From assembly GCA_017407125.1 (NCBI GenBank), contig JAFQXE010000028.1, positions 1-64,000 of the forward strand: a stretch of 64,000 nucleotides of DNA, read 5' to 3'. This document shows positions 26,629 through 36,564 of this stretch, in pieces. A model generated the notes under the pieces. The model was given only the letters and a program-made list of their open reading frames with translations, made no database searches and was not told the origin of the DNA. The stretch is from Thermoguttaceae bacterium. GTDB lineage: Bacteria; Planctomycetota; Planctomycetia; Pirellulales; Thermoguttaceae. Position numbers and translations under genes: made by a program. Each line of letters starts with the position of its first letter. Within the stretch, counting starts at the first letter, position 1.

Positions 26629-29600
26629 ATGGATCGTTTTCCATCCAGCAAACCTTTTGCGTTCGCGTCAGCGCTCGTTTTGGTTACCGTTTTCGCCTTG
26701 AATGGCGCTGCTTTGGCGGACACCTTCTGGAGCGATGCCGCCCCGGCTTCCGTTACTGACCTTCTCAATACGGATAACTGGGATAATAGCGCGCCGACCA
26801 CGGCTGACAATCCCGGGTTCATTACCGGTAAAACGATTACGGTTTCTAACGACTTCTATCCCGGCTCCAACGGTCAGGATATTGACATTACTTTTAATGG
26901 CGCAACGTCAACCACTTTCTCGAAAGGTTTTGTCCCGTTGAAAAATCTTCCCAACGGCAATACGGCGACTTTTACGATGAGGCTGCAAGACACCGCCAAC
27001 GTTTACGTTACAAATAACTTCTGGGGCGGGAATAACAACACCGGTCAATCTTACGATCAAAGCGGAAAGGATTATCTTATCTACCAGTATTATGGCGGAA
27101 ACAGTACGTTTTCCTGCAATGAATGGTGGACGGCAATGACCGCCAGGACATACATTGAGATCTCAGACAATGCGGTTGTAACAGCCCGCGGCGGAACCAA
27201 TTCCGGTTTGGGCTGGGACAATGCAGCCCCTTACACAGCAGACGGCTCCCGGCTGGAAATGAGCGGCAAAGGCAAGCTTACCGTCAGCTCTACCAATTTG
27301 AACTTCTGGGGTGAGGGCACGACCGTCAATATGCGCGGCAGCTCTTCAATCTCGGCTAAAGCTATCTCCATCAGCAGAGACGCGCCGCAGGTCAATCTTT
27401 ATGACAATGCAAAAATTACTGCAAGCGAAGCTGTGAATGTTGCCAATCAAGCAACAGTAAGCCTTAATGACAATGCCAATATCACTCTTAGCAAAACGCT
27501 AAAGTTGGACAATAAATCATCTTTAACCCTGAATAACAACGCCAGTCTTACGGTTACCAGCGACTGCGCCTTGGACAGAAACGGCAGAATGGACGTTAAC
27601 GACAACGCCAACGTCGCGTTCAAAGCCGCTTTGAAAATTGGCGACATCAACGCCGGCGACGCTGGCGGGGCGGTTTTCAATCTCTCCGGCGGAACGGTTA
27701 CCGTTTCTGGAACAACCTATTTCTCCTATCATTCAGACGCAACTGTCAACATTTCCGGCGGGCAGTTCATCGCCAACGGCAATCAGCTGTATGCGACAGA
27801 CCAGAAAGGCAAAACCGTCGACATTACCATGACCAACGACGGTTATCTCCAGGCGAAAGACCTGCGTCTGAGCCAGCATGGCAATACGAATCTGACCATG
27901 TCTGATACATCCCAGATCAAAGTGGAGAATCTCAACATGGCGTTCAATTACGCCTCTGGCGACAACGTCGTCAACGTCGTTACGATGGGCGGTTCTTCCA
28001 ATATAACGGCAACAAATAATATGATTTTCTTTGGGAATAACGTCGGCGGCGCTGCGTACGGTTCGTTAACCCTCAACGACAACGCGTCGGTTGTCATTGC
28101 TAACGAAGTTCAAGTTGGAAAGGGCGCCGCGACCAGCCTTATCGACGGGAAAGACTATACTGCGGAAATTACTCTTAACGGAAACAGCAAGTTTTCGACT
28201 ACAACCTTTACAACAAACTCTGGCGCGGCATCATCTACCACTGTCAACGGCTCAGCGACTTTTGAAGCTGAAACTATTAATCTGGCAGCTAATTCGTTCC
28301 TTAACGTCAACGGCGGCGCGGTAAACGTTACGTCATTAAACTTTGAGGGAACGATTAATCTTGCAGGCGGGGCGATCAATCTTACGCCTTACGGTTTGAT
28401 TACCTCCACAGACGGAACGTTCACCGGAACCGGCGGAACGATTAACGTGAAAGGCTCTGACAACGTTTCCTACACCGAGGGCGATCAGCTGCTTGTCGGT
28501 CTGTTTGCCAACGAGACAACTGCCGCCGCGGTTGCTGGAAGTACGACGGCGCCGGAGGGCTGGCAGACGTCTGTTCTTCAGATGGGCGACTCCAAAGCGG
28601 TTGTCGCCAGTTACGGAGATGCCGCCCCGACAGGCGTTAAAACCTGGATTCCAGGCGCAAGCGGTTCCATGACCGACTCCGCCAACTGGGAAGGCGACTT
28701 CAGCAATCCAACCGGATACGTTCTCGACGGTACAAATACAATGAGCGATATTACCGGCAAAACAATCGTTATGGGCGGAGAGAATACGTTTAACGGCAAC
28801 ATGCCTGCCGGAACAGCGTTTACGTTCAACGACGGAACCTCGTACATGAAGGGAACCAATTATTACGGAAGCATAATTGTCAACGAAGGCAAAGTTGATT
28901 TTACCGGCGGCGACCGACTTCTCATGGACAACGCCGGCTACATGGAAGTCAACGGCGGGGAGGTCGTAACGACCAGCGGATGGTTCAAAAGCTACCAGGA
29001 CGTCGTTATCAACGACGGCAAAGTCAGCTTTAGCGGCAACGGCATGGCGATGAAGCTCAACAGCGTTACAACCAATAACGGCGGCGAAGTCATTATTAAA
29101 CGCTTGATCGTTGGCGACGACGCAGCTTCCAACCAGAACAACCCTGAAGCGTACACGTCCAAGTACATCAACAACGCTGGTACAACGACCATTAACGGAA
29201 ATGCAGAAATTGCCCAGAAGAAAAACACGCTCGGGATTTTTGAAGTCAATGGCGGTTCTGTTGTTACAAAAGACTTTTTCCTTGGCTATGAAGGAAACGC
29301 CGAACTGACTATTGCGAACAACGGCTCTTTGAAAGTAGACGGCAGCACGTTCCATTTAGCCTACAACCTCGCCAATGGCGACAACGTTACAGCAAACGTT
29401 ACAATGTCTGGAGATTCACGGCTTGACGCCGCTCAATTCAGAGTATTCCAGGGCAACAACGACAAGGATCACAAAGGAGCCGGTTACGCTTCGTTTACCA
29501 TGACGGACAACGCCTATGTATACGTCTCCGGCAATATGTGGGGCGGTTCCAACGATGATAACAGCGCCCATGTTGTGGGGTTGCTTGGAGACAATACTTA

Positions 29601-30948
29601 CAATCTGGAAATGACCTTCAGCGACAACAGCTACTTCAGCAGCGCTGAATTCTGGGTGGCAATGACCGCAAAATCCCACGTTGTAATCGAAGATAATGCG
29701 ACCGTCTATGCCCGCGGCGGTTATTCCGGTATAGGCTGGGCGGCAAATGCTGCTGGTTCTTTGGTAGAAATCAAGGGCGGAACCTTCAAGGTTGACTCCA
29801 CCTGGTTCGCTATTGGCTGCAGAAACGAAACTACAACCACAGGCGTCTGCAACGTTGTACAGACCGGCGGAGAAGCGACTTATAAAATGCTTCTTTTGGG
29901 CAACAACGCTTCCGCTTACGAACTTTCCGGCGACGATTCCATTATGACGGCTAACAGCGTTAAATCCTTAGCCGGCTCGTCGCTTAAAATTAAAGGCGGA
30001 ACGGCAAACCTCGGAACAGTTACCAACGGGGGAACGCTTGACGTCTCAGGCGGTACGGCAAACGCAGGAACGATAACCAACACAGGAACGATTGCCGTCT
30101 CAGGCGGAACGCTCAACTTCGACGGAATCTCCATTGCCGACAACGGCATTATTAACATTTCCGGCGGTACGGTAATTCCAGGCGCCGGCGGCATTACCGC
30201 GACGGGCGCTCATACGGTCAATCTTTCCGGAGGCGTCTTTACAACAAACGACGTTAACTGGACAGCGACAGGCATTACTGCAACGTTGGCTGACAATTCC
30301 GAAATCGAGTTTGCTCCGCAAGCCGGTCAGTCGATTCAATGGACGGGCGCGCTGGTCAATAACGCTCAAAACAGCAGCGTTGTTAAAAACGGATCCGGCG
30401 TTTTAAGGATTGACAGTTCAGAAAACAACCCGACAAAGGCGAAGTCAATCCTCGTCAACATGGGCGAACTGGATTTCAAAGGATATTTTACTGGCAATTT
30501 TGAAATTAATAGCGGTGCAACGTTCTCGCCGGGCAACTCGATTGGAATAACGTACGAAACCGGCGATTTCTACCTGAACGACGGTGGAACGCTGTTGATG
30601 GAAATCGGCGGAAGCTCCGTTGACGATAACGATCAGCTCATTATCAATGGCAATCTCTACTTAGAGGGCGGGATTATCAACCTGGCTTTGGCAGAAAACA
30701 GCGCCCTCGGACCGAACGATCCGATTGCAATAAAACTGACGTCAACCAACAGCGAGAACATCATTGACGACGTAATGGCTGCAATTTCGTCCTATTACTT
30801 CACAGGTCTGAGTTACAGTTACTATGCAGACGGCGGATATTATCAAATTACCGGCGCTATCAATCCCAACGCCGTTCCGGAACCGTCAACCTGGGCGCTG
30901 TTAGTTCTCGGCGCCGCTGGTCTGCTGTACTGGCGGAAGAGAAAGTAA
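26629..30948 (+). CDS. Giant PEP-CTERM surface protein (beta-helix-like), tandem paralogue 1
   Basis: The start is the ATG at 26629, set by AAGGAG 7 nt upstream and by alignment to its neighbour. It gives 1439 residues. A signal peptide (FAFASALVLVTVFALNGAALA) precedes DTFWSDAAPASVTDLL. The body is a long run of short beta repeats rich in Gly, Asn and Thr (SGGTVTVSGTTYFSYHSDATVNISGG, LRLSQHGNTNLTMSD, DNATVYARGG), typical of right-handed beta-helix or autotransporter passenger domains. The C-terminal module (LDFKGYFTGNFEI, FSPGNSIG, LLMEIGG) precedes VPEPSTWALLVLGAAGLLYWRKRK. It is expected to be an exported surface or matrix protein sorted by an exosortase encoded elsewhere. It is a tandem duplicate of the next gene, and its second half repeats motifs of its first. 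Confidence 0.93.
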   Translation: MDRFPSSKPFAFASALVLVTVFALNGAALADTFWSDAAPASVTDLLNTDNWDNSAPTTADNPGFITGKTITVSNDFYPGSNGQDIDITFNGATSTTFSKGFVPLKNLPNGNTATFTMRLQDTANVYVTNNFWGGNNNTGQSYDQSGKDYLIYQYYGGNSTFSCNEWWTAMTARTYIEISDNAVVTARGGTNSGLGWDNAAPYTADGSRLEMSGKGKLTVSSTNLNFWGEGTTVNMRGSSSISAKAISISRDAPQVNLYDNAKITASEAVNVANQATVSLNDNANITLSKTLKLDNKSSLTLNNNASLTVTSDCALDRNGRMDVNDNANVAFKAALKIGDINAGDAGGAVFNLSGGTVTVSGTTYFSYHSDATVNISGGQFIANGNQLYATDQKGKTVDITMTNDGYLQAKDLRLSQHGNTNLTMSDTSQIKVENLNMAFNYASGDNVVNVVTMGGSSNITATNNMIFFGNNVGGAAYGSLTLNDNASVVIANEVQVGKGAATSLIDGKDYTAEITLNGNSKFSTTTFTTNSGAASSTTVNGSATFEAETINLAANSFLNVNGGAVNVTSLNFEGTINLAGGAINLTPYGLITSTDGTFTGTGGTINVKGSDNVSYTEGDQLLVGLFANETTAAAVAGSTTAPEGWQTSVLQMGDSKAVVASYGDAAPTGVKTWIPGASGSMTDSANWEGDFSNPTGYVLDGTNTMSDITGKTIVMGGENTFNGNMPAGTAFTFNDGTSYMKGTNYYGSIIVNEGKVDFTGGDRLLMDNAGYMEVNGGEVVTTSGWFKSYQDVVINDGKVSFSGNGMAMKLNSVTTNNGGEVIIKRLIVGDDAASNQNNPEAYTSKYINNAGTTTINGNAEIAQKKNTLGIFEVNGGSVVTKDFFLGYEGNAELTIANNGSLKVDGSTFHLAYNLANGDNVTANVTMSGDSRLDAAQFRVFQGNNDKDHKGAGYASFTMTDNAYVYVSGNMWGGSNDDNSAHVVGLLGDNTYNLEMTFSDNSYFSSAEFWVAMTAKSHVVIEDNATVYARGGYSGIGWAANAAGSLVEIKGGTFKVDSTWFAIGCRNETTTTGVCNVVQTGGEATYKMLLLGNNASAYELSGDDSIMTANSVKSLAGSSLKIKGGTANLGTVTNGGTLDVSGGTANAGTITNTGTIAVSGGTLNFDGISIADNGIINISGGTVIPGAGGITATGAHTVNLSGGVFTTNDVNWTATGITATLADNSEIEFAPQAGQSIQWTGALVNNAQNSSVVKNGSGVLRIDSSENNPTKAKSILVNMGELDFKGYFTGNFEINSGATFSPGNSIGITYETGDFYLNDGGTLLMEIGGSSVDDNDQLIINGNLYLEGGIINLALAENSALGPNDPIAIKLTSTNSENIIDDVMAAISSYYFTGLSYSYYADGGYYQITGAINPNAVPEPSTWALLVLGAAGLLYWRKRK

Positions 30949-30975
30949 TATCGTAATGACGTAAATGTGACATTT

Positions 30976-31210
30976 CGGAGTGCGAGAGCGAAGCGTAAGC
31001 GCAGCTCTCGCTTTATTTCTAAATTAGAATCGCTCAAATCGGCAAGCGTAGCTTGCTAAGAAAAACGAAATTTAATACTGTCAAGTACGAAAGCGACCAA
31101 CGGGAGCGATTGTAATACGTCTCGCGCGGGAGCGCGGATCGGGGGCGGCGCCTCGCCGCTTGACGGCAAGCCGTCAAGTACGAAAGCGGGAGCTTTGCTC
31201 CCGCACTCCG
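30976..31210. repeat. Palindromic terminator cassette 2
   Basis: Bounded by CGGAGTGCG (30976) and CGCACTCCG (31202-31210). It opens with GCGAGAGC...GCTCTCGC and a T-rich tail (30982-31018), able to terminate the upstream gene. It ends with TTGACGGC-AA-GCCGTCAA and GCGGGAGC-TTT-GCTCCCGC hairpins. The rest of 30949-31402 holds only AT-rich promoter DNA. Confidence 0.8.
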
Positions 31211-31313
31211 AAAAGCCTTTCTATTTTACCCGTCTTCTCCATCCTCAACCTCTCACCCCAAAATTTCATAAAAAATCCCGTTCTTTTCCAGAATATTTTA
31301 AAAAAACCGGTGT

Positions 31314-31319
31314 ATAATA
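31314..31319 (+). promoter_or_regulatory. -10 box of the second giant PEP-CTERM gene
   Basis: GGTGTATAATATA repeats the box of the preceding paralogue. The 5' leader also shares CAATAAGGAGTT at the ribosome site. Confidence 0.55.
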
Positions 31320-31402
31320 TATTATTAGCGTAAAATAGTTTACGTATATTTAGAAGGCATATTAACCGTTTACCCTGATTTATTCAATAAGGAGTTATGA
31401 CA

Positions 31403-34400
31403 ATGGATAGTTATCCTTCCTGCAAATCTTTTGCTCGCATTTCGACATGGAGTCGAATTGCGCTTGCATTGGCGTTGGTGACAGTTTTCGCCATGAATGG
31501 AACCGCTCTGGCGGACACGTTTTGGAAAGCTGACGCGCCGACTTCGGTTTCTGACCTGATGAACGGCGACTACTGGGACTACGGCGCGCCCACAACGTCA
31601 GACAATCCCGGGTACATTATCGGCAGAACGCTTACCGTTACGTCAGATTTCAAACCCGGCGCCGATGGACAGAATATCGACCTGACATTCAGTCAGGGTT
31701 CAGATGTAACGATGAATAACTCGTTCATTCCGTTGGCGAATCTTGCCAGCGGTCAGAATGGAACCGTTACGTTTAAACTGACTGGCAACGCTAACGTTTA
31801 CGTTGGCGGCAACTTCTGGGGCGGAACCAACGACTATAACAGATCGTACACTCTGGGCGAAGACGAATATCAGCTCTACCAGTACTATGGAGGCGACAGT
31901 ACGTTCTCGTGCAACGAATGGTGGTCGGCGATGTCCGTTAAAACGTACATGGAAATCTCGGACAACGCCAAGGTTACCGCCCGCGGAGGCAATTCCGGTT
32001 TGGGCTGGGACACTTCATTGCCGTCCTCGTCATACGGTTCAGTTTTGGAAATGAGAAACAATGGAACTCTTACTGTCAACTCGAGCAACTTTAATATTTG
32101 GGGAACAGACACGACGGTAACCATGGCCGATAACTCCACCATGACGGCGAATACGGTGAACATCAGTTACTTGACGCCCAAGTTCAATCTTAATGACAAT
32201 TCCAAATTTACGGTTAGCAACACCTTGAAGCTGGACGACAAAGCGGCTATGACCGTAAGTGACAACGCTACTCTCACGGTTGCCAATGACTGCGCGTTCG
32301 ACAGAAACGGCTCTATGACGGTTAGCGACAACGCCATTGTCAATTTCAACAGACAATTAAAAATTGGCGATATAAACAACGGCAGCGTAGAAGGCGGGGC
32401 GGTTTTCACCCAAACCGGCGGAAAGGTTACATCCTCAAGCACGACGTTCTTCTCTTTCCATTCAGACGCAACCGTCAATCTGTCTGGCGGACAGTTTATC
32501 TGCAACAACTCTGAGCTGTATGTTACCGACCAAAGGGGCTGCAAAGCTGACATTAACATGACTGAGAACGGCTATCTTCAGTGCAATGACCTTCGTCTGA
32601 GCCAGCACGGTCATGTCAATCTGACCATGTCGGGCAATTCCAAAATCCAGGCAAACAAAGTGAACGTTGCGTATAACTACGATGCAGGCGACAACGTTGT
32701 CAACGTCAATATTTTGAACGGTTCTGCCAACATTACGGCGAATAACATGATGTTCTTCGAGAGAAATGTAGGCGGCGCCGCGTATGGTTCTTTAACGCTT
32801 AACGAGAACGCAACTGTCGTCATTTCCAACGAGACGAAAGTTGGATTGGGAACGGCTACCGACCTGATTGAAGGAAAATCCTACGCTGCTGAAATTACTC
32901 TTAACGGAAACAGCAAGTTTGCAACCAAAACCTTTACAACAAACTCTACAGCGAAATCCGCCACCACAGTCAACGGCTCGGCGATTCTCGAAGCTGAAAC
33001 GATTAATCTCGCAGCCAATACGTTCCTCAACGTTAACGGCGGCACGGTAAACGTTACGTCGTTGAACAATGCGGGAACGGTTAACCTCGCAGGCGGCGCG
33101 ATTACGCTTACGCCTTACGGTTTGATTACTTCAACAGAAGGAACGTTCAACGCGACCAGCGGATCGGTCAACATCACCGTTCCGACAGGCGTTACTTACA
33201 GCGCTGGCGATCAGATGATTGTCGGATACTTTGCCGACGATTCAACTGCTACCGCCGTTTTCGGCAAAACGGTCGTTCCCGAAGGCTGGCAGAAGTCCGT
33301 CATCTCGATGGGCGACACTCAAAAAGCGGTAGTCGCCAGTTACGGAGACACAGCCCCGACAGGCGTTAAAATCTGGACGGGCGCCGCAGAAGGCGATACA
33401 TCCATGAGCAATGCAGCCAACTGGCAAGGCGACGCCAGCAATCCGACCGGTTACGTTCTCGATGGAACCAATACCATCAGCGGCATTACCGGCAAGACGG
33501 CTATTTTGGGCGGAACCAATACGTTGAGCGGATCGCTTCCCTCCGGTGCGGTTATTTCAATCAATGGAGGAACCACGACCTATAATAGCGCTTCCATCAA
33601 TGGCAGTTTGCTGGTTAATGAAGGTACGTTCAATTCCAGCAGCGGCAATTTCAACTTGGGCGATAACGAAAACCACGCTGTTTTTAACCAGACTGGCGGA
33701 ACGGTTAACGTTGCTGGAACAGCCTATTTCTCTTTCCACGCGGACGCAACAGTTAATCTGTCCGGCGGACAGTGCATTATCCAGGGCGGTCAGCTGTACG
33801 TAACCGACAAAAAAGGCTGCACAGCCGATATTACCATGACCAACGACAGCTACCTTCAGGTAAAAGATTTGCGTCTGAGTCAGCACGGCAATACCACTCT
33901 GACCATGAAAGACAATTCTCATCTGAGCGTTACTTCTTTCCAGATCGGATACAACTATGGCAACGGCGACAACGTGGAATCAATCGTTACAATGTCCGGA
34001 AATTCCAGACTTGACGATAGCGGGAGCTTCGTGGCGTTCCACGGCAATGACGAATGCAACCACAGCGGAGCGGCTTACGCGTCGTTTACCATGTCGGATA
34101 ACGCATACGCGTACATCAGCGGCAACACCTGGGGCGGCTCCAACGACGGCGGCAACGTTGCAGGATTGGTTTCCGGCAAAACGTACAATCTGGAAATGAC
34201 CTTCAAAGGCAACAGCTATTTCAGCACAGGCGAGTTCTGGATGGCAATGGCGGGCAAAGTTCACGTTACGATTGAAGATAACGCGACTGTTATTGCCCGC
34301 AGCGGTTCTTCCGGATTGGGCTGGTGTGAAAAGACAGACGGCTCCTTGCTGGAAATCAAGGGCGGAACCCTGCAGGTTGACTCAAGCAACTTCTTGATTG

Positions 34401-35764
34401 GACATACCAGTACTAACGCCAATACAGGACGCTCCAACGTTCAGCAAACTGGCGGAACTGCAATCTATAAGATTATTGAAATTCGACACAAGGATTCCGG
34501 TTACTATATTTCCGGCGACAATGCAATTATGACGTCCGGCAGCGTTTCATCCGTTGCCGGCTCAACGCTGAGCATTGCTGGCGGTACGGTAAACATCGGA
34601 ACGATAACCAATAACGGAACGCTTGACTTTACAGGCGGAACGTTCAACATGGGCAGCGGCGGCATTTCCGGCTCTGGGACTATTAACCTCTCTGGCGGGA
34701 CTGTTACGTCCGGCGCGGAAACCCTGGAGGAAGCGCAGCGCGGAAGCTGGATCAGCTCTGCAAACGCGACTCTGACGGGAACGGGCGATTCCCGCGTTAC
34801 GTTCGCTCCGGCAGCGAATACGTCGATTACATGGATCGGTGAACTCTCCGGCGAAGGCGGTCTGATTCTCGACGGAGCCGGAACGCTCTCTCTGGCGTCG
34901 CCGTCCACATATACTGGCTTGACGTCGGTTGAAAGCGGAACGTTAGAAATCGCGTTCCCCAGCCCCACGACAGAGGTTACAATCGCGTCCATTGAAATGG
35001 CGAACAACACGTCTTTCAATGTCGCCTCTGGAACGGTTTCGTTCACTGACGCTGACGTTACGCTCAAGAATCTTTCCGGCGGAAGCCTGAACGACGACGG
35101 AACAATCGCGGTTTCTTCCCATTTGAACGCCGACAAGCTGACGCTTGACAACGACTTCGAAACCAAGTTCGTTGGAACCATTACAGCAGGTACGATTGAA
35201 AAGACCGGCGACGGTACGCTGCAGCTGTACGCGGCTGCCGACGGCGAAGGAATTCATGCGGAGAAATTCATCGTTTCCTCCGGTCGTCTGGATATGAAAG
35301 ACTACTACGTCGGAACGCTTGAAGTCGAAGACGGGGCTACGCTCTCGCCGGGCAATTCGGTTGGAACGCTGACCGTTGACGGCGACTTTATCCTCAACAG
35401 CGCGGCGATTCTGTTAATCGAACAGGACGAAACCGGCATTGACCAGCTCATTGCCAAGTCGTTTAATATTGACGACAACGCTGTTTTGGATTTGTCGATT
35501 GGGTCCATTCAGCCCGGACAGACGTATGAGATTTTCTTCCAAAAAGACGGCGATACCGCTGTTGATTTTACCGACAAATACGCAACCGACGATTTCTGGA
35601 ACAGTCTTTTGTCCTCTGAAAACGCTTATTACTGGCATCTGAGCGTAAATGGAAACGTCGTTATGGCAACCCTCGACGCCAACGCCGTTCCTGAACCGTC
35701 GACCTGGGCGCTGTTAGCGCTTGGGATTGTCGTGTTCTTCCTGCGTAAGCGAGTTAGGAATTAG
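31403..35764 (+). CDS. Giant PEP-CTERM surface protein (beta-helix-like), tandem paralogue 2
   Basis: I choose the second ATG (31403), 8 nt after AAGGAG; the ATG at 31397 would be only 2 nt from it. The product is 1453 residues. The N-terminal 600 residues align with the preceding protein (DTFWKADAPTSVSDLM, CNEWWSAM, LRLSQHGHVNLTMSG). The C-terminal third instead shares QRGSWISSANATLTG, VTFAPAANTSITW, LSGEGGLILDGAG and the final DQLIAKSFNIDDNA module with the 56.7-kb protein, so the gene is a mosaic. LSPGNSVG precedes VPEPSTWALLALGIVVFFLRKRVRN. The last residues and the stop codon are encoded by a heptanucleotide array, which gives a tail ending VRN instead of RKRK. Confidence 0.93.
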   Translation: MDSYPSCKSFARISTWSRIALALALVTVFAMNGTALADTFWKADAPTSVSDLMNGDYWDYGAPTTSDNPGYIIGRTLTVTSDFKPGADGQNIDLTFSQGSDVTMNNSFIPLANLASGQNGTVTFKLTGNANVYVGGNFWGGTNDYNRSYTLGEDEYQLYQYYGGDSTFSCNEWWSAMSVKTYMEISDNAKVTARGGNSGLGWDTSLPSSSYGSVLEMRNNGTLTVNSSNFNIWGTDTTVTMADNSTMTANTVNISYLTPKFNLNDNSKFTVSNTLKLDDKAAMTVSDNATLTVANDCAFDRNGSMTVSDNAIVNFNRQLKIGDINNGSVEGGAVFTQTGGKVTSSSTTFFSFHSDATVNLSGGQFICNNSELYVTDQRGCKADINMTENGYLQCNDLRLSQHGHVNLTMSGNSKIQANKVNVAYNYDAGDNVVNVNILNGSANITANNMMFFERNVGGAAYGSLTLNENATVVISNETKVGLGTATDLIEGKSYAAEITLNGNSKFATKTFTTNSTAKSATTVNGSAILEAETINLAANTFLNVNGGTVNVTSLNNAGTVNLAGGAITLTPYGLITSTEGTFNATSGSVNITVPTGVTYSAGDQMIVGYFADDSTATAVFGKTVVPEGWQKSVISMGDTQKAVVASYGDTAPTGVKIWTGAAEGDTSMSNAANWQGDASNPTGYVLDGTNTISGITGKTAILGGTNTLSGSLPSGAVISINGGTTTYNSASINGSLLVNEGTFNSSSGNFNLGDNENHAVFNQTGGTVNVAGTAYFSFHADATVNLSGGQCIIQGGQLYVTDKKGCTADITMTNDSYLQVKDLRLSQHGNTTLTMKDNSHLSVTSFQIGYNYGNGDNVESIVTMSGNSRLDDSGSFVAFHGNDECNHSGAAYASFTMSDNAYAYISGNTWGGSNDGGNVAGLVSGKTYNLEMTFKGNSYFSTGEFWMAMAGKVHVTIEDNATVIARSGSSGLGWCEKTDGSLLEIKGGTLQVDSSNFLIGHTSTNANTGRSNVQQTGGTAIYKIIEIRHKDSGYYISGDNAIMTSGSVSSVAGSTLSIAGGTVNIGTITNNGTLDFTGGTFNMGSGGISGSGTINLSGGTVTSGAETLEEAQRGSWISSANATLTGTGDSRVTFAPAANTSITWIGELSGEGGLILDGAGTLSLASPSTYTGLTSVESGTLEIAFPSPTTEVTIASIEMANNTSFNVASGTVSFTDADVTLKNLSGGSLNDDGTIAVSSHLNADKLTLDNDFETKFVGTITAGTIEKTGDGTLQLYAAADGEGIHAEKFIVSSGRLDMKDYYVGTLEVEDGATLSPGNSVGTLTVDGDFILNSAAILLIEQDETGIDQLIAKSFNIDDNAVLDLSIGSIQPGQTYEIFFQKDGDTAVDFTDKYATDDFWNSLLSSENAYYWHLSVNGNVVMATLDANAVPEPSTWALLALGIVVFFLRKRVRN

Positions 35765-35783
35765 GAGTGAGGAGTGAGAAGTT
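35753..35783. repeat. Heptanucleotide array C across the stop codon
   Basis: GTTAGGA, ATTAGGA, GTGAGGA, GTGAGAA and GTT form a 31-bp array identical (inverted) to array B in the FliF-FliG gene. The TAG stop of the PEP-CTERM gene (35762-35764) lies inside it. Confidence 0.85.
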
Positions 35784-35802
35784 GATATAGTGTGACAACT
35801 TC

Positions 35803-35954
35803 AGAGTGCGAGAGCGAAGCGTCAGCGTAGCTCTCGCTTTTTTTATAGCGAGCTTCGCTCGCGATACTGCAGGACGAGATTTTTCGGCGGTGGAACGCTT
35901 TTTCGATACTCTCGTCATTTACCGAAAAAGCGGGAGCTTTGCTCCCGCACTCCG
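35803..35954. repeat. Palindromic terminator cassette 3
   Basis: Bounded by AGAGTGCG and CGCACTCCG. The opening hairpin GCGAGAGC...GCTCTCGC with seven T residues (35808-35844) is a good terminator. The closing hairpin is GCGGGAGC-TTT-GCTCCCGC. The interior differs from the other copies. Confidence 0.8.
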
Positions 35955-36056
35955 ACAGAACGCCTTACAGTCCTCATAACCCTCATTTCCAGAACTCAAG
36001 AAAACCTGATTTAAAAGAATTTTCAACATTTTTTCGAAAATTCCCCGGGATACGCC

Positions 36057-36085
36057 TTGAAATCAACGGGGATTTTGGTTAGAAT
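36057..36085 (+). promoter_or_regulatory. Promoter of the structured ncRNA
   Basis: TTGAAA, a 17-nt spacer and TAGAAT predict a start near 36092, exactly at the 5' side of the closing stem of the RNA. Confidence 0.7.
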
Positions 36086-36091
36086 GCAAAT

Positions 36092-36308
36092 AAGTCCTAA
36101 GGAATGACTTTGGTTTGTCAATCGGCGAGCCGTTAATTAGCTCGTATTGGCGCCTGTCCTTTAAAGACCCAACAAAAGCCGGTCGGTTACACCCCTCTTC
36201 GCAGAAAGGAAGCCTGACATTTTGACGTTGGAGCTCCAGGCCGCCTCCCTTGAAATACGGGCTTGCCTCAATTACTTACCGAAGTCAATCCTGGGGCTTA
36301 TTTTTTAT
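36092..36308 (+). ncRNA. Structured ncRNA, 6S RNA-like architecture (family uncertain)
   Basis: A promoter leads into about 215 nt whose two ends pair over some 20 bp (36092-36113 with 36278-36299: AAGTCC...TGACTTTGGT with ACCGAAGTCA...GGGCTT), followed by a T tract (36301-36306). Inside, a second helix pairs GGCGCCTG (36149-36156) with CAGGCCGCC (36237-36245, one bulge). Small hairpins sit on both strands of the region between them (CGAGC/GCTCG at 36126-36143; CCC/GGG at 36247-36261). A long closing stem, a large interior region and a terminal stem are the layout of 6S RNA, the RNA polymerase regulator. No open reading frame fits. SRP RNA, RNase P RNA and tmRNA signatures are absent. Confidence 0.55.
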
Positions 36309-36449
36309 CTGTACAAACGTCAATGGCAAATCAGTTTTTTGAATTGCCCATTTATCCCAATTTAATTAATATCCAACAGTTTTTCTAAAAATTCTGATAA
36401 AATCTGGTAAACTTCAATATAAAGGGCTTAACCTGAATCAAATTTATGT

Positions 36450-36455
36450 TATAAT
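36450..36455 (+). promoter_or_regulatory. -10 box of the DUF1559 gene
   Basis: A perfect TATAAT with a weak -35 (TTAACC, 16-nt spacer) lies about 110 nt before the start. The ribosome site is AAAGGATA, 8 nt from the ATG. Confidence 0.45.
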
Positions 36456-36564
36456 AAAACTTGTAGGGTAATAGTTTAGAATAGCGTTATCGCAGCTGAC
36501 ATTTGTTTATAGAAACCACTTTTCAGCGCGCTGTTCCTTATTTATAGTCAAAAGGATATAGATC

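Noticed and set aside
28336..29355. 339-codon open frame antisense to a giant PEP-CTERM gene
   Set aside because: Explained by Gly/Asn/Thr repeat codons read backwards; no start signals.
36092..36308. Riboswitch, SRP RNA, RNase P RNA or tmRNA
   Set aside because: No cobalamin, TPP, SAM or glycine consensus, no GGAAGG-type SRP loop in the right stem, no RNase P core words and no tRNA-like end with CCA were seen.
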